DNA of 64,000 bases from Novosphingobium sp. 9 (GCF_025340265.1 NZ_CP022708.1:62001-126000); one strand, 5' to 3'; counted from the stretch's first letter, positions 37,477 through 46,166 are shown. Notes: generated from the sequence alone by a model not told the origin. Translations and numbers: made by a program.

Positions 37477-37896
37477 ATGACCACGCTGATCGATATTGTC
37501 GCCGGCCCCTACAGCTTCGTAGCGAAGCTGGAAGAGGAACTGGCCCCCGTCACCGCCGCGCGTTTCAAGGCGATGCTGCCTTACGACGAGAAGCTGATCC
37601 ATGTTCGCTGGAGCGGCGAGGGCGTGTGGATTCCGCTGGGCGATGCCGTCTACGACCTGCCCTGGGAGAACCCCACGCGGTATCCGGCACCGGGCCAGTT
37701 CATCTTCTATCCCGGCGGGTACAGCGAATGCGAGATCCTGCTTGCCTATGGCGGCGTCGCGTTCGCCAGCAAGCTGGGGCCGCTCGCGGGTATCCACTTC
37801 CTGACCATCGTCGAGGGGCTGGAGCACCTGCCGGAGCTGGGCAAGAAAGTGCTGTGGGACGGCGCGCAGAGCGTCAGCTTCCGGTTGAGGGCCTGA
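37477..37896 (+). CDS. DUF3830 family protein (cyclophilin-like fold)
   Basis: A 139-residue protein of the DUF3830 family, known structurally as a cyclophilin-like beta barrel, function not established. The conserved run VRWSGEGVWIPLGDAVYDLPWENPTRYPAPGQFIFYPGG is clear, followed by SECEILLAYGGVAFASKLGPLAGIHFLTIVEG. DUF3830 genes are often found with hydantoinase/oxoprolinase or amidase genes, as here. It lies 35 bp after the PLP lyase gene and 4 bp before the aldehyde dehydrogenase gene, so it is inside the operon. Confidence 0.85.
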   Translation: MTTLIDIVAGPYSFVAKLEEELAPVTAARFKAMLPYDEKLIHVRWSGEGVWIPLGDAVYDLPWENPTRYPAPGQFIFYPGGYSECEILLAYGGVAFASKLGPLAGIHFLTIVEGLEHLPELGKKVLWDGAQSVSFRLRA

Positions 37897-37900
37897 TCGC

Positions 37901-39364
37901 ATGAACGCGGAGGTAACGAGCAAGCGGCTGCTGATCGATGGCGTCTGGACCGACCCGGTTTCGGGCGAGTGGTTCGAGACGCGCAATCCGGCGACCGGCG
38001 AACTGTTGGCGCAGATCGCCAAGGGCGGCTCGGCGGATATCGACGCTGCCGTGGCCGCCGCGCGCCGGGCGTTCGAGAGCGGGCCTTGGCCGAAGTTCTC
38101 GCCCGCAGACCGGCAGGCGCTGATCCTGCGGCTGGCCGATCTGCTCGAAGCCCATGGCGAGGAATTCGCCCGGCTCGACACCACCGAGATGGGCTCGCCG
38201 ATCCGGCACACGCGTGGATCGGTGGCGCTGCTGGTCGACCTCCTGCGCTATTACGCCGGGATCGCCCGGTCGATCGAGGGCAGCGTGCCTGCGCCGTCGG
38301 ACCCCGCGCTGTTCGTCGCCACGGTGAAGGAGCCGGTGGGCGTGTGCGGGGCGATCATCCCGTGGAACGGGCCGCTCTGGGCCTCGGTCCTCAAGCTCGG
38401 CCCGGTGCTGGCGAGCGGCTGCACGCTGGTTCTGAAGCCCGCTGAGGACGCCAGCCTTGCCCCGTTGCGGCTGGCCGAACTGGCGCTGGAGGCGGGCGTT
38501 CCCGCCGGTGTGTTCAACGTCGTCACCGGGTTCGGCGCCGATGCGGGGGCGGCGCTGGCGGCGCATCCGGGCGTCGACAAGATCGCCTTCACCGGCTCGG
38601 AGGCGACCGGACGGCGGATCGTTCAGGCTTCGGCGGGCAATCTCAAGCGGCTGTCGCTGGAACTGGGCGGCAAGTCGCCCAACGTGGTGTTCGCCGATGC
38701 CGATCTGGAAAAGGCCGCGCAGATGGCGGTGGTCGCGGCCTTCGCCAATTCGGGGCAGGTGTGCAGCGCGGGGACGCGGCTGTTCGTCGAGCGCTCGGTC
38801 CACCGCGAGTTCGCGCAGGAAGTGGCACGGATCGCCGCGGCGCTGAAGATCGGCAATGGCCTCGATCCCGAAACCGACCTTGGCCCGCTGGTTTCCGCGC
38901 GCCAGCTGGAACGTGTCTCGACGCATATGGCCGATGCCCTGACGGCGGGGGCGGAGGCCATCTCGGGCGGCGGCAGGCTGTCGGGCGAGGGGCTGGATGC
39001 CGGGTTCTTCTTCCCACCGACCGTGCTGCTTGGCGCGCAGGACGACATGCGCTGCGTGCGCGAGGAGATATTCGGGCCCATTCTGGCGACGCTCTCCTTC
39101 GACAGCGAAGAGGAAGCCATAGCCCGCGCCAATGCCACCGAGTTCGGCCTTGGCGCAGGGCTGTGGACCCGCGACCTTGGCCGCGCGCACCGGCTGTCTC
39201 GCGCGCTCAAGGCAGGCTCGGTCTGGGTGAACTGCTACAACCGGATCGACCCTGCAGTATCGTCGGGCGGGATCAAGGCGAGCGGGCAGGGCCGCGAATA
39301 CGGCCGCCAGCATGTCGAAGAGCACTTCCAGACCAAATCGATCTGGATTGACACATCGGTGTGA
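37901..39364 (+). CDS. NAD(P)-dependent aldehyde dehydrogenase
   Basis: A 487-residue aldehyde dehydrogenase with the full set of family motifs: the NAD site GAIIPWNGPLWASVLKLGPVLASGCTLVLKPAEDASL, the loop FTGSEATGRRI, the general base Glu in LELGGKSPNVVF, and the nucleophile Cys in FANSGQVCSAGTRLF. It ends with WVNCYNRIDPAVSSGGIKASGQGREYG, close to phenylacetaldehyde/betaine-aldehyde-type enzymes. It is last in the SDR-PLP lyase-DUF3830-ALDH set and probably oxidises the aldehyde released in that pathway. The TlpA-like gene converges on it. Confidence 0.92.
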   Translation: MNAEVTSKRLLIDGVWTDPVSGEWFETRNPATGELLAQIAKGGSADIDAAVAAARRAFESGPWPKFSPADRQALILRLADLLEAHGEEFARLDTTEMGSPIRHTRGSVALLVDLLRYYAGIARSIEGSVPAPSDPALFVATVKEPVGVCGAIIPWNGPLWASVLKLGPVLASGCTLVLKPAEDASLAPLRLAELALEAGVPAGVFNVVTGFGADAGAALAAHPGVDKIAFTGSEATGRRIVQASAGNLKRLSLELGGKSPNVVFADADLEKAAQMAVVAAFANSGQVCSAGTRLFVERSVHREFAQEVARIAAALKIGNGLDPETDLGPLVSARQLERVSTHMADALTAGAEAISGGGRLSGEGLDAGFFFPPTVLLGAQDDMRCVREEIFGPILATLSFDSEEEAIARANATEFGLGAGLWTRDLGRAHRLSRALKAGSVWVNCYNRIDPAVSSGGIKASGQGREYGRQHVEEHFQTKSIWIDTSV

Positions 39365-39385
39365 GGAAGTCGGGGAAGGAGAGCC

Positions 39386-39934
39386 TTACTTCCCCGCCAT
39401 GGCGACCGCAGGTGGGGTGGCGGGCGGCGCCTTTTCCTGCAGCAGCGGCACCAGCACGCTGTTGAGGTCGTCGAGGTCGAACGCGGCGGCTTTTGCGTAG
39501 CGCAGGCGTCCGGCGCGATCGATCACGAAGTTCGTCGGCACGCCTTCCATCGGAGCGTAAGGCCCCTTGATGCCGCGCGCTGCGGGTATCCTCATGGCTG
39601 CGAACAGCGCCTTCAGCTTGTAGGGCGGCAGTGAGTCCTCGGTGGTGATGGCAAAGACCTTGAGCCCGTGCTGGCGCATCGCGGCGTAGTAGCTGTCCAG
39701 CAGCGGCAGTTCGGTGCGGCAGGGCACGCACCATGTAGCCCAGAAATTGAGCACCACGACCTGTCCCTTGAGGTCGGCCAGACGCACCTTGGAGCCGTCC
39801 ATCAGCGTCAACTGGAAGTCGGGCGCGAGCTGCCCGACGACCGGCGTGCCCTTCGCCAAAGCAGGGACGACTGGCACGGAGGCCATCAGCAAGGCTGACG
39901 CGATTGCACCGATAAGCTTTTGCCAGACCGTCAT
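39386..39934 (-). CDS. TlpA/ResA-like thiol-disulfide protein
   Basis: A 182-residue periplasmic thioredoxin-like protein. The signal peptide is MTVWQKLIGAIASALLMASVPVVPALA. The thioredoxin fold has APDFQLTLMDGSKVRLADLKGQVVVLNFWATWCVPCRTELPLLDSYYAAM with a CVPC active site and the cis-Pro in EGVPTNFVID. TlpA/ResA proteins are reductants for apocytochrome c or envelope disulfides. The start at 39934 was set by the signal peptide; the frame is open further upstream without meaning. No cytochrome maturation genes are adjacent, so its partner is unknown. Confidence 0.88.
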   Translation of the reverse strand: MTVWQKLIGAIASALLMASVPVVPALAKGTPVVGQLAPDFQLTLMDGSKVRLADLKGQVVVLNFWATWCVPCRTELPLLDSYYAAMRQHGLKVFAITTEDSLPPYKLKALFAAMRIPAARGIKGPYAPMEGVPTNFVIDRAGRLRYAKAAAFDLDDLNSVLVPLLQEKAPPATPPAVAMAGK

Positions 39935-40038
39935 ATTAACCCCACCCGTTACAATCCGGCAATGTAGCACTGGCGTGAGCCAACGCCAGCGGCTTTGGTC
40001 ATGCCGTGCGGTTAACTTTCGGACACGCGGGATACCAC

Positions 40039-40992
40039 CTACACCGGTTCCGGCATCCCCTTTGCAAACACTATCGGCGGCTGGCCGACGTGGCGGGTGA
40101 AGGCGGTGCTGAAAGTGCTGGCCGAGGTATAGCCCACCCGCGCGGCGACTTGCGCCACGCCGATGCGCTCGCGCCGCAGCAGGTCCTTCGCCAGGGCCAT
40201 GCGCCATGCGGTGAGGTACTCCATCGGGGCGAGCCCCACCTCACGGCGGAAGCGATCGTGGAAGCTCGATCGCGAGAGCGCCGAAACGCGCGCCAGTTCG
40301 TCGATCGTCCAGCCATGCACCGGGTCCGCATGGATCGCGCGCAGCGCCACCGAAAGACGCTCATCCGCAAGGCCGCGCAGCAGGCCGGGCGGGGCGCTGG
40401 GGCCGGAGGTGGTGCGCAGCGCCTCGATCAGCAGGACCTCGATCAGCCGCGCCATGACCACTTCACGCCCCGGACGGCGGGCGCGGGCCTCTCCATTGAC
40501 CAGTTCGACCAGCGTGGTCAGCCGGGGCTCGCCGCGCACATGGACGAAGCGCGGCAGCAGCGAGAGCAGCAGCTGCGTATCGTCCGAGCCGAAATCGCAG
40601 TGGCCCACCACCATGCGGATCGTCACCGGATCGCCCGGCTCGCCGAGGCGGTAATGCCCCGGCGCCAGTTCGACCGGCCAGGTGTCGATACCGGGCGGCG
40701 GCGGCACGAGGCTGGTGTTGGTGAAATCGTTGACGAGGCTGGGCACCAGCGCGAAGTCGCCCGCGCGCAGTTCCACCGGCTCGCCGTCCTCCAGTCGGAA
40801 AGAGCAGGCGCCCTCCAGCACCGCGCAGAAGAACGGGCGGTCGATGCCGATGCGCGGCACGCGCCAGCGGCCATGGCCTTCGACCAGCTTGGAATACGTC
40901 GTGCTGGGGCGCAGCAGCCCGACGATCTGGGTCAGCGGATCATGGGCCAGCGCGGTGGTGGGAAAGGGATCGAAGGCGCAAGGATCGGTCAT
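40039..40992 (-). CDS. AraC-family transcriptional regulator
   Basis: A 317-residue regulator with an N-terminal cupin-type sensor domain of the AraC_binding_2/cupin_6 kind (STTYSKLVEGHGRWRVPRIGIDRPFFCAVLEGACSFRLEDGEPVELRAGDFALVPS). The C-terminal double helix-turn-helix follows (WTIDELARVSALSRSSFHDRFRREVGLAPMEYLTAWRMALAKDLLRR, then VAQVAARVGYTSASTFSTAFTRHVGQPP). It diverges from the SDR gene at 41125 with about 130 bp between them, a classic arrangement for a regulator and its target. Starts at 40992 or 41013 are both possible. Confidence 0.9.
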   Translation of the reverse strand: MTDPCAFDPFPTTALAHDPLTQIVGLLRPSTTYSKLVEGHGRWRVPRIGIDRPFFCAVLEGACSFRLEDGEPVELRAGDFALVPSLVNDFTNTSLVPPPPGIDTWPVELAPGHYRLGEPGDPVTIRMVVGHCDFGSDDTQLLLSLLPRFVHVRGEPRLTTLVELVNGEARARRPGREVVMARLIEVLLIEALRTTSGPSAPPGLLRGLADERLSVALRAIHADPVHGWTIDELARVSALSRSSFHDRFRREVGLAPMEYLTAWRMALAKDLLRRERIGVAQVAARVGYTSASTFSTAFTRHVGQPPIVFAKGMPEPV

Positions 40993-41124
40993 GCCGGTGA
41001 GGTAGGAACGCATTCGGACAAATTCAAATGAATGGCGGACGATGGATCGTGGAAGGTCCGGCGCGGCATGCCTACTCTGGGTCATGCGCCGCAAGGACGG
41101 TGCCCCAAACAGGAGTTTCATGTC

Positions 41125-41886
41125 ATGAACACCGTTCTCATCACCGGATGCTCGTCGGGCTTCGGCCTCGAAACCGCGCGCCTGTTCCAGACCCGCGGCT
41201 GGAACGTGATCGCCACGATGCGCAAGCCGAATGCAGAGCTTCTCCCCGCTGCCGACAACCTGCGCATCCTGCCGCTCGACGTCACCGATGCGGGCAGCAT
41301 TGCGGCGGTGGTCGAGGCCGCAGGTCCGGTTGACGTGGTGGTCAACAATGCCGGGGTTGGCCTGCTCAACGCGGTCGAAGGGCTGACGATGGACAACGTG
41401 CGCGAGGTTTTCGAGACCAACACTTTCGGCACCATCGCCATGACCCGTGCTTTCATTCCGCAGATGCGGACGCGCGGATCGGGGACCATCGTCAACGTGA
41501 CGTCCACGGTCACGCTGGTGCCGCTGCACCTGCTGTCGGTCTACACGGCCAGCAAGGCAGCGGTGAATGCCTTCACTGAAAGCGTGGCGCTGGAACTGGA
41601 GCCGTTCGGCGTGCGCGCCCGGATCGTGCTGCCCGGTCTCGCGCCCACCACATCGTTCGGCGAAAACGCGCGTGAGCGCATGGGCATGGATATTCCAGAA
41701 GCCTATGCCGACATTGCCGCCGCGATCTTCGCCAATTTCCAGAATTCGGATCAGCCGCTGACCCACCCGATCGATGTGGCCGAAGCGGTCTGGCGTGCAG
41801 CGACCGACGCGGACGCGCCGATGCGCCTGCCTGCCGGGGCCGATGCGAAGATCTGGGCGGCAAAGGCGGGTTACGAAGTGGCCTGA
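41125..41886 (+). CDS. SDR-family oxidoreductase
   Basis: A 253-residue SDR: TGCSSGFG at 7-14, NNAGVG at 74-79, catalytic Tyr140 and Lys144 (YTASK). The sequence is of the 'classical oxidoreductase' subgroup that resembles retinol and 17-beta-hydroxysteroid dehydrogenases (SSGFGLETARLFQTRGWNVIATMRKP), and is less close to the three other SDRs in this window. Two ATGs lie close together; the one at 41125 puts the cofactor motif at the usual place, with AGGAG a few bases upstream. It is probably induced through the divergent AraC-type protein. Substrate unknown. Confidence 0.87.
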   Translation: MNTVLITGCSSGFGLETARLFQTRGWNVIATMRKPNAELLPAADNLRILPLDVTDAGSIAAVVEAAGPVDVVVNNAGVGLLNAVEGLTMDNVREVFETNTFGTIAMTRAFIPQMRTRGSGTIVNVTSTVTLVPLHLLSVYTASKAAVNAFTESVALELEPFGVRARIVLPGLAPTTSFGENARERMGMDIPEAYADIAAAIFANFQNSDQPLTHPIDVAEAVWRAATDADAPMRLPAGADAKIWAAKAGYEVA

Positions 41887-41897
41887 GAGCCCGTTTG

Positions 41898-42031
41898 AAA
41901 ATTCGGCATGGCCGAATTTTGCGGCACCGGCCCTCTCCCCCACCCTACCACCCGCAGGATACTACCGTTGGGTGGTAGGGTGGGGGAGAGGGCCGGTGCC
42001 GCTTCGGAAAAATGCCAATCAGGCATTTTCC
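41898..42031. terminator. Triple hairpin with perfect 32-bp stem between convergent genes
   Basis: Three hairpins follow one another: AAAATTCGGC (41898-41907 with 41911-41920), a perfect 32-bp stem (41921-41952 with 41971-42002, 18-base loop), and GGAAAAATGCC (42006-42016) with 42022-42031, one bulge. It fills the gap between the SDR (+) and LOG (-) genes and can end transcription from both sides. Stem length and symmetry exceed a normal terminator, so it may be a palindromic repeat element. Confidence 0.75.
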
Positions 42032-42080
42032 AAACAGTCACTGAGGCGGGTAGGCGGCGCGGGCGAGGTGCCTCAGCCGC

Positions 42081-42668
42081 TTACAGCCATTTGGGCACGA
42101 CCGGCTTCTCGAAGGCGGCCAGCGCGTCGATCAGCGCGTCGGGTTCGCCTTCGAGGACGACGCCGTTGCGGTGTTCGGGCGGCAGGAACTTCTGGGCGAT
42201 CATCGTGTCGATGAAGGCCATGAACGGTTCGTGGAAGCCGCCGACGTTGTAGAGGCCCACCGGCTTGTCGATCTCGCCCAGCTGGTTGAGCGTCCAGGCC
42301 TCCATGAATTCCTCCAGCGTGCCGATGCCGCCGGGCAGCGCGATGCAGGCATCGGCCACGTCCAGCATGCGTTCCTTGCGCACGCGCATCGAAGGGACGA
42401 TCTCGTGCTCGGTCAGGCCGGGGTGCAGGTGGCCCCGGTCGAACAGGCGCTGGTTGATGACGCCGTGGACCCGGCCCCCTTCGGCCAGCGCCGCATCGGC
42501 GAGGATGCCCATCAGACCCTTGTGGGTGCCGCCATAGACAATGCCGATCCCGCGCTTCGCCAGCGCGCTGCCGAGCGCGGCGGCGGCTTTCTCGTAAGTA
42601 TCGCCAAGCCCGGTGTTCGAGCCGCAGAACACGGCGACATGACGGATTTCGCGGACTGGCTGGCTCAT
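42081..42668 (-). CDS. LOG-family protein (TIGR00730 type)
   Basis: A 195-residue LOG-family (lysine-decarboxylase-like fold) protein. Key motifs are VFCGSNTGLGDTYEKAAAALG, GIVYGGTHKGLMGILADAAL and the signature PGGIGTLEEFMEAWT. Characterised members are nucleoside 5'-monophosphate phosphoribohydrolases that release free cytokinin bases in plants and some bacteria. No isopentenyl transferase gene is near, so cytokinin production is not implied; a nucleotide-salvage role is equally possible. The start at 42668 (MSQPVREI) is preferred over GTG at 42680. It diverges from the Rieske oxygenase across about 200 bp. Confidence 0.88.
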   Translation of the reverse strand: MSQPVREIRHVAVFCGSNTGLGDTYEKAAAALGSALAKRGIGIVYGGTHKGLMGILADAALAEGGRVHGVINQRLFDRGHLHPGLTEHEIVPSMRVRKERMLDVADACIALPGGIGTLEEFMEAWTLNQLGEIDKPVGLYNVGGFHEPFMAFIDTMIAQKFLPPEHRNGVVLEGEPDALIDALAAFEKPVVPKWL

Positions 42669-42867
42669 CGGGACTCTCACGACAGGAAGGATCAGGATAG
42701 TCTCGATCTGTATGGCCGAAACGGCAACGCTTCAAGCGGGCGCGTTGTCGCATTCGGCAACGCGCTGCCCTCCACTCGGCAACACACGCGGGCGCGGGTC
42801 TGGGGCATGAAGGAGGAGAGATGCTCCGCCACAGGGGCACCGGATTTTAGCGACGGATACGAGAGCC

Positions 42868-44187
42868 ATGACACCCGAACAGAACGATCTGGTCACGCTG
42901 AGCGGCAAGGACCGCCCGCTGGGGGCGCTGCTGCGCCGCTACTGGCAGCCGATCGCGCTGCTGGAGGAACTGGAAGGTCCGCGTCCGGCCAAGGCCGTCA
43001 AGGTGCTGGGGCAGGACATGGTGCTGTTCCGCGACGAAGCCGGGCGGCTTGGCCTGCTCGACCGCGACTGCCCGCATCGCGGCGCCGATCTGGCCTTCGG
43101 GCGGCTAGAGGACGGCGGCCTGCGCTGCCTGTTCCACGGCTGGCTGTTCGACGTGGATGGCAACTGCATCCAGACGCCGGGCGAGCCTGCCGGATCGAAG
43201 CTGTGCAGCCGCGTGAAGCAGCGCGCCTATCCGGTGGTGGAGCAGGCGGGGATGATCTTCGGCTTCCTGGGGGAAGGCGAGCCGCCAGCCTTTCCCGGCC
43301 TCGACTGTTTCGCCGCGCCGACGACGCACGTCTTCGCGTTCAAGGGCTATCTCGACTGCAACTGGCTGCAGGCGCTGGAAGTCGGCATCGATCCGGCCCA
43401 TGCCAGCTTCCTCCACCGCTTCTTCGAGGACGAGGAGGCGGATGCCTACGGCAAGCAATTCCGCGCCCGCTCGGCCGACAGCGACATGACCATGATCCAG
43501 GTCCTGCGCGAGTTCGAGAACCCCGATATCAGGATCACGCCCACCGATATCGGCTTCCGTCTGACCGCGCTGCGCCCGCTGCCCGAGGGGCAGACCCATG
43601 TGCGCATCACCAACCTGTTCTTCCCGCAGGCCTTCGTGATCCCGCTGTCCGAAACGATGACGATCACCCAGTGGCACGTCCCGATCGACGATCATTCGTG
43701 CTACTGGTACGCCGCCTTCACCAGCTTCACCGAGGCGGTGGACAAGGCCGAGATGCGCCGCCAGCGCCTGACGCTCTATGAACTGCCCGACTACAAGCCG
43801 CGTCTCGGTCGGCACAACGACTACGGCTACGATGTGGTCGAGCAGAAGAGCAAGACCTACACCGGCATGGGCGAGGACATCAACGTTCACGACCAGTGGG
43901 CGGTCGAGTCAATGGGCCGTATTCAGGACCGCACGCGCGAGCATCTGGGGACGACCGACAAGGGCATCGTCGCCTATCGCCAGCTCCTGTTGAAGCAGAT
44001 CCGCGCGGTGGAGAAGGGCGAGCGTCCGCTGCTCGATCTCACGCCCGAGGAAGCGCGGGCTGTCGCTGATCCGGGTACGGTGGACGGTGTGGCGCCACAG
44101 GGTGCCGATCTCGAGGCCTACTGGCGCATGGTCGACGCGCGCCGTCGCGAAGCCGCGCCGTGGTTCGCCGGGATCGCGGCTGAGTGA
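42868..44187 (+). CDS. Rieske non-haem iron aromatic ring-hydroxylating oxygenase, alpha subunit
   Basis: A 439-residue oxygenase subunit. The Rieske [2Fe-2S] ligands are C68/H70 (CPHRGADLAFG) and C87/H90 (CLFHGW). The mononuclear iron ligands are H178 and H183 with D175 as the likely electron bridge (GIDPAHASFLH). Layout and length are like the phthalate/phenoxybenzoate dioxygenase type, which act as alpha-only oligomers with a separate reductase. No reductase or ferredoxin gene is adjacent. Its stop overlaps the GTG start of a glutamine-synthetase-like gene by 4 bp, an arrangement with the same two enzyme types as aniline dioxygenase systems. It probably hydroxylates an aromatic or heterocyclic ring. 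Confidence 0.9.
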   Translation: MTPEQNDLVTLSGKDRPLGALLRRYWQPIALLEELEGPRPAKAVKVLGQDMVLFRDEAGRLGLLDRDCPHRGADLAFGRLEDGGLRCLFHGWLFDVDGNCIQTPGEPAGSKLCSRVKQRAYPVVEQAGMIFGFLGEGEPPAFPGLDCFAAPTTHVFAFKGYLDCNWLQALEVGIDPAHASFLHRFFEDEEADAYGKQFRARSADSDMTMIQVLREFENPDIRITPTDIGFRLTALRPLPEGQTHVRITNLFFPQAFVIPLSETMTITQWHVPIDDHSCYWYAAFTSFTEAVDKAEMRRQRLTLYELPDYKPRLGRHNDYGYDVVEQKSKTYTGMGEDINVHDQWAVESMGRIQDRTREHLGTTDKGIVAYRQLLLKQIRAVEKGERPLLDLTPEEARAVADPGTVDGVAPQGADLEAYWRMVDARRREAAPWFAGIAAE

Positions 44188-45626
44188 GTGCCGATTTCAT
44201 CGCCGACCACGGCTTGTGGTCGGACGAACAGCGTCGCCTTGCGGGCGAAGTGCTCGCCCGTGTCGAGGCGGAGGGGATCGAGACGATCCGCCTCGTCTTC
44301 GCCGACATGCACGGCATCCCGCGCGGCAAGACGCTGCTGGCGGCCTCGCTGAAAGGCGCCTTCGAGGACGGCTGCGCGATCACCTCGACGCTGCTGCTCA
44401 AGGACACCGCGCACCGCACGGTCGTTCCGGTCTTCGCGGCAGGCGCGGGGATCGGCAATGCCGATCTGCAGGGCGGCGGCGATGTGGTGATGGTGCCCGA
44501 TCCGGCGACCTTCAAGGTGCTGGGCTGGGCCAACAGGGCCGGGTGGGTCCTGTGCGATCTCTACCATCACGATGGCCGCCCGGTGGTCGCCTCCACCCGG
44601 CGGCTGGCGCGAGAGGCGGCTGGCCGCCTTGCCGAACGCGGGTTCGAGTACGTCAGCGGGCTGGAGGTGGAGTTCTACCTCACCAAGCTGGAAGACGCCA
44701 GCCTTGCGCCCGAGCAGGCGGGACAGCCGCCGGCCCCGCCGCGCGTCTCGCTGCTGCATCGCGGGTACAACTACCTCACCGAACAGCGGTATGACCAGAT
44801 CGAGCCGATGGTCGAGATCCTGCGCGGGCATTGCCTTGCGCTTGGGTTGCCGTTGCACTCGATGGAAGTCGAGTTCGGGCCGAGCCAGTGCGAGTTCGTG
44901 TTCAAGACCGGCACCGGGATCGGCCCCGCCGATGACATGGTGCTGTTCCGCTCGATGGTGAAGCAGGTCGCCCGGCGTCATGGCTGGCACGCCAGCTTCA
45001 TGTGTCGCCCGCAATTGCCCGAGGCGATGGCGAGCGGCTGGCACCTGCACCAGTCATTGCGCGATACGAAGACCGGGACCAACGCCTTCGCGCCGCAGGA
45101 CGGCGCGCCGGGGCTGTCCACGCTCGGTCGCCAGTTCCTCGCAGGCCTGCTGGCGGGCGCCATGGCTGCTGCGCCGCTCTCGACGCCGACGATCAACGGC
45201 TACAAGCGCTATCGCCCCAATTCGCTCGCGCCCGACCGGATCGCCTGGGGGCAGGACAATCGCGGCGCGATGCTGCGCGTACTGGCGAACGGTGCCGCCA
45301 AGCTGCGCCGGATCGAGAACCGCGTGGGCGAGCCTGCCGCAAATCCGTATCTCTACCTAGCCTCGCAGATGGTGACGGGGCTTGCCGGGATCGAACGGGG
45401 GCTGGAGCCGCCCGCCCCGGTCGAAAGCCCTTATGCGGCGAATGTCGAGACCCTGCCGCGTACGCTGGAGGCGGCGCTCGGACACCTCGATGCCAGCACG
45501 CTGCTGCGCGAGAAGCTGGGCAGCGATTTCGTCGATCACTTCCTGCTGATCAAGCGCGCCGAAGTGGAGCGCTACAACCAGGCCGTGACCGACTGGGAAC
45601 AGCGCGAGTATTTCGACCTGTTCTGA
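44184..45626 (+). CDS. Glutamine-synthetase-family ligase (gamma-glutamylamide synthetase type)
   Basis: A 480-residue member of the glutamine synthetase family. The metal and substrate site is visible in the GLEVEFYL block, HSMEVEFGPSQCEFVF, the FMCRPQLPEAMASGWHLHQSL block (the H of the ATP/Glu site) and RIENRVGEPAANPYLYLASQM. The regulatory adenylylation Tyr loop of GlnA is not recognisable. Such proteins (PuuA, IpuC, AtdA1/TdnQ) ligate glutamate to an amine instead of ammonia. It is translationally coupled to the Rieske oxygenase (GTGA overlap), pointing to a gamma-glutamylated amine in the same pathway. A nitrogen-assimilating GlnA role is unlikely given the context. Exact amine unknown. 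Confidence 0.87.
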   Translation: MSADFIADHGLWSDEQRRLAGEVLARVEAEGIETIRLVFADMHGIPRGKTLLAASLKGAFEDGCAITSTLLLKDTAHRTVVPVFAAGAGIGNADLQGGGDVVMVPDPATFKVLGWANRAGWVLCDLYHHDGRPVVASTRRLAREAAGRLAERGFEYVSGLEVEFYLTKLEDASLAPEQAGQPPAPPRVSLLHRGYNYLTEQRYDQIEPMVEILRGHCLALGLPLHSMEVEFGPSQCEFVFKTGTGIGPADDMVLFRSMVKQVARRHGWHASFMCRPQLPEAMASGWHLHQSLRDTKTGTNAFAPQDGAPGLSTLGRQFLAGLLAGAMAAAPLSTPTINGYKRYRPNSLAPDRIAWGQDNRGAMLRVLANGAAKLRRIENRVGEPAANPYLYLASQMVTGLAGIERGLEPPAPVESPYAANVETLPRTLEAALGHLDASTLLREKLGSDFVDHFLLIKRAEVERYNQAVTDWEQREYFDLF

Positions 45627-45692
45627 GAGTGTTGCCTCGCCGTGCCCCGCCCGGTAGTCCGTCTCTCGCACAACGAGGAAGGATGGCCGGGC

Positions 45693-46166
45693 ATGGCAAC
45701 AGCAACACGGGCCACGGCGATGCTGGGCAAGGCCGGGATCGCCTTCGAGACCTTCGAGTACGATTACGACCCCGGCGTCGACAGCATCGGCGAGGCGGCA
45801 GCGGCGGCGCTGGGCGTCGATCCGGCCTGCGTGTTCAAGACGCTGATGGTCATGGCCGATGGCAAGCCCGCCTGCGCCATCGCGCCGAGCAGCGGTGAGG
45901 TATCCCTGAAGCGCGTTGCCGCTGCGCTGGGGGTGAAGGCCGCCGCGATGATGAAGCCCGCCGATGCCGAGCGGATTTCCGGCTACAAGATCGGCGGCAT
46001 CAGCCCCTTCGGCCAGACCCGCCGCGTGCCCGTGGTGATCGACGAGAGCGCGCTGGCCCATCCGGCGATCTATCTCAACGGCGGACGGCGCGGCTTGCAG
46101 GTGCGGCTTGCAGGCCGCGATGCGATCGTGGTGCTGGGGGCGAAAGCGGCGGGGATCGCGGCGTGA
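45693..46166 (+). CDS. ybaK: YbaK/ProX-type aminoacyl-tRNA deacylase
   Basis: A 157-residue protein of the YbaK family, which hydrolyses Cys-tRNA-Pro as a trans-editing factor. Markers: TRATAMLGKAGIAFETFEYDYDP, AAAALGVDPACVFKTLMVMADGKPACAIAPSSGEVSLKRVAAALG with the essential Lys in FKTL, and YKIGGISPFGQTRRVPVVIDESA. The ATG at 45693 was chosen for the family start, though the frame is open from 45642. It may be read together with the oxygenase-ligase pair, but the function suggests an unrelated housekeeping gene. Its stop overlaps a GTG of the next gene. Confidence 0.9.
   Translation: MATATRATAMLGKAGIAFETFEYDYDPGVDSIGEAAAAALGVDPACVFKTLMVMADGKPACAIAPSSGEVSLKRVAAALGVKAAAMMKPADAERISGYKIGGISPFGQTRRVPVVIDESALAHPAIYLNGGRRGLQVRLAGRDAIVVLGAKAAGIAA

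Noticed and set aside
40993..41943. Minus-strand extension upstream of the AraC-type gene
   Set aside because: It is antisense to the SDR gene at 41125-41886 and adds no regulator-like sequence; the family start is at 40992 or 41013.
42081..42668. Cytokinin production by the LOG-family protein
   Set aside because: No isopentenyl transferase or other cytokinin gene in the window; the family is widespread in bacteria without that role.
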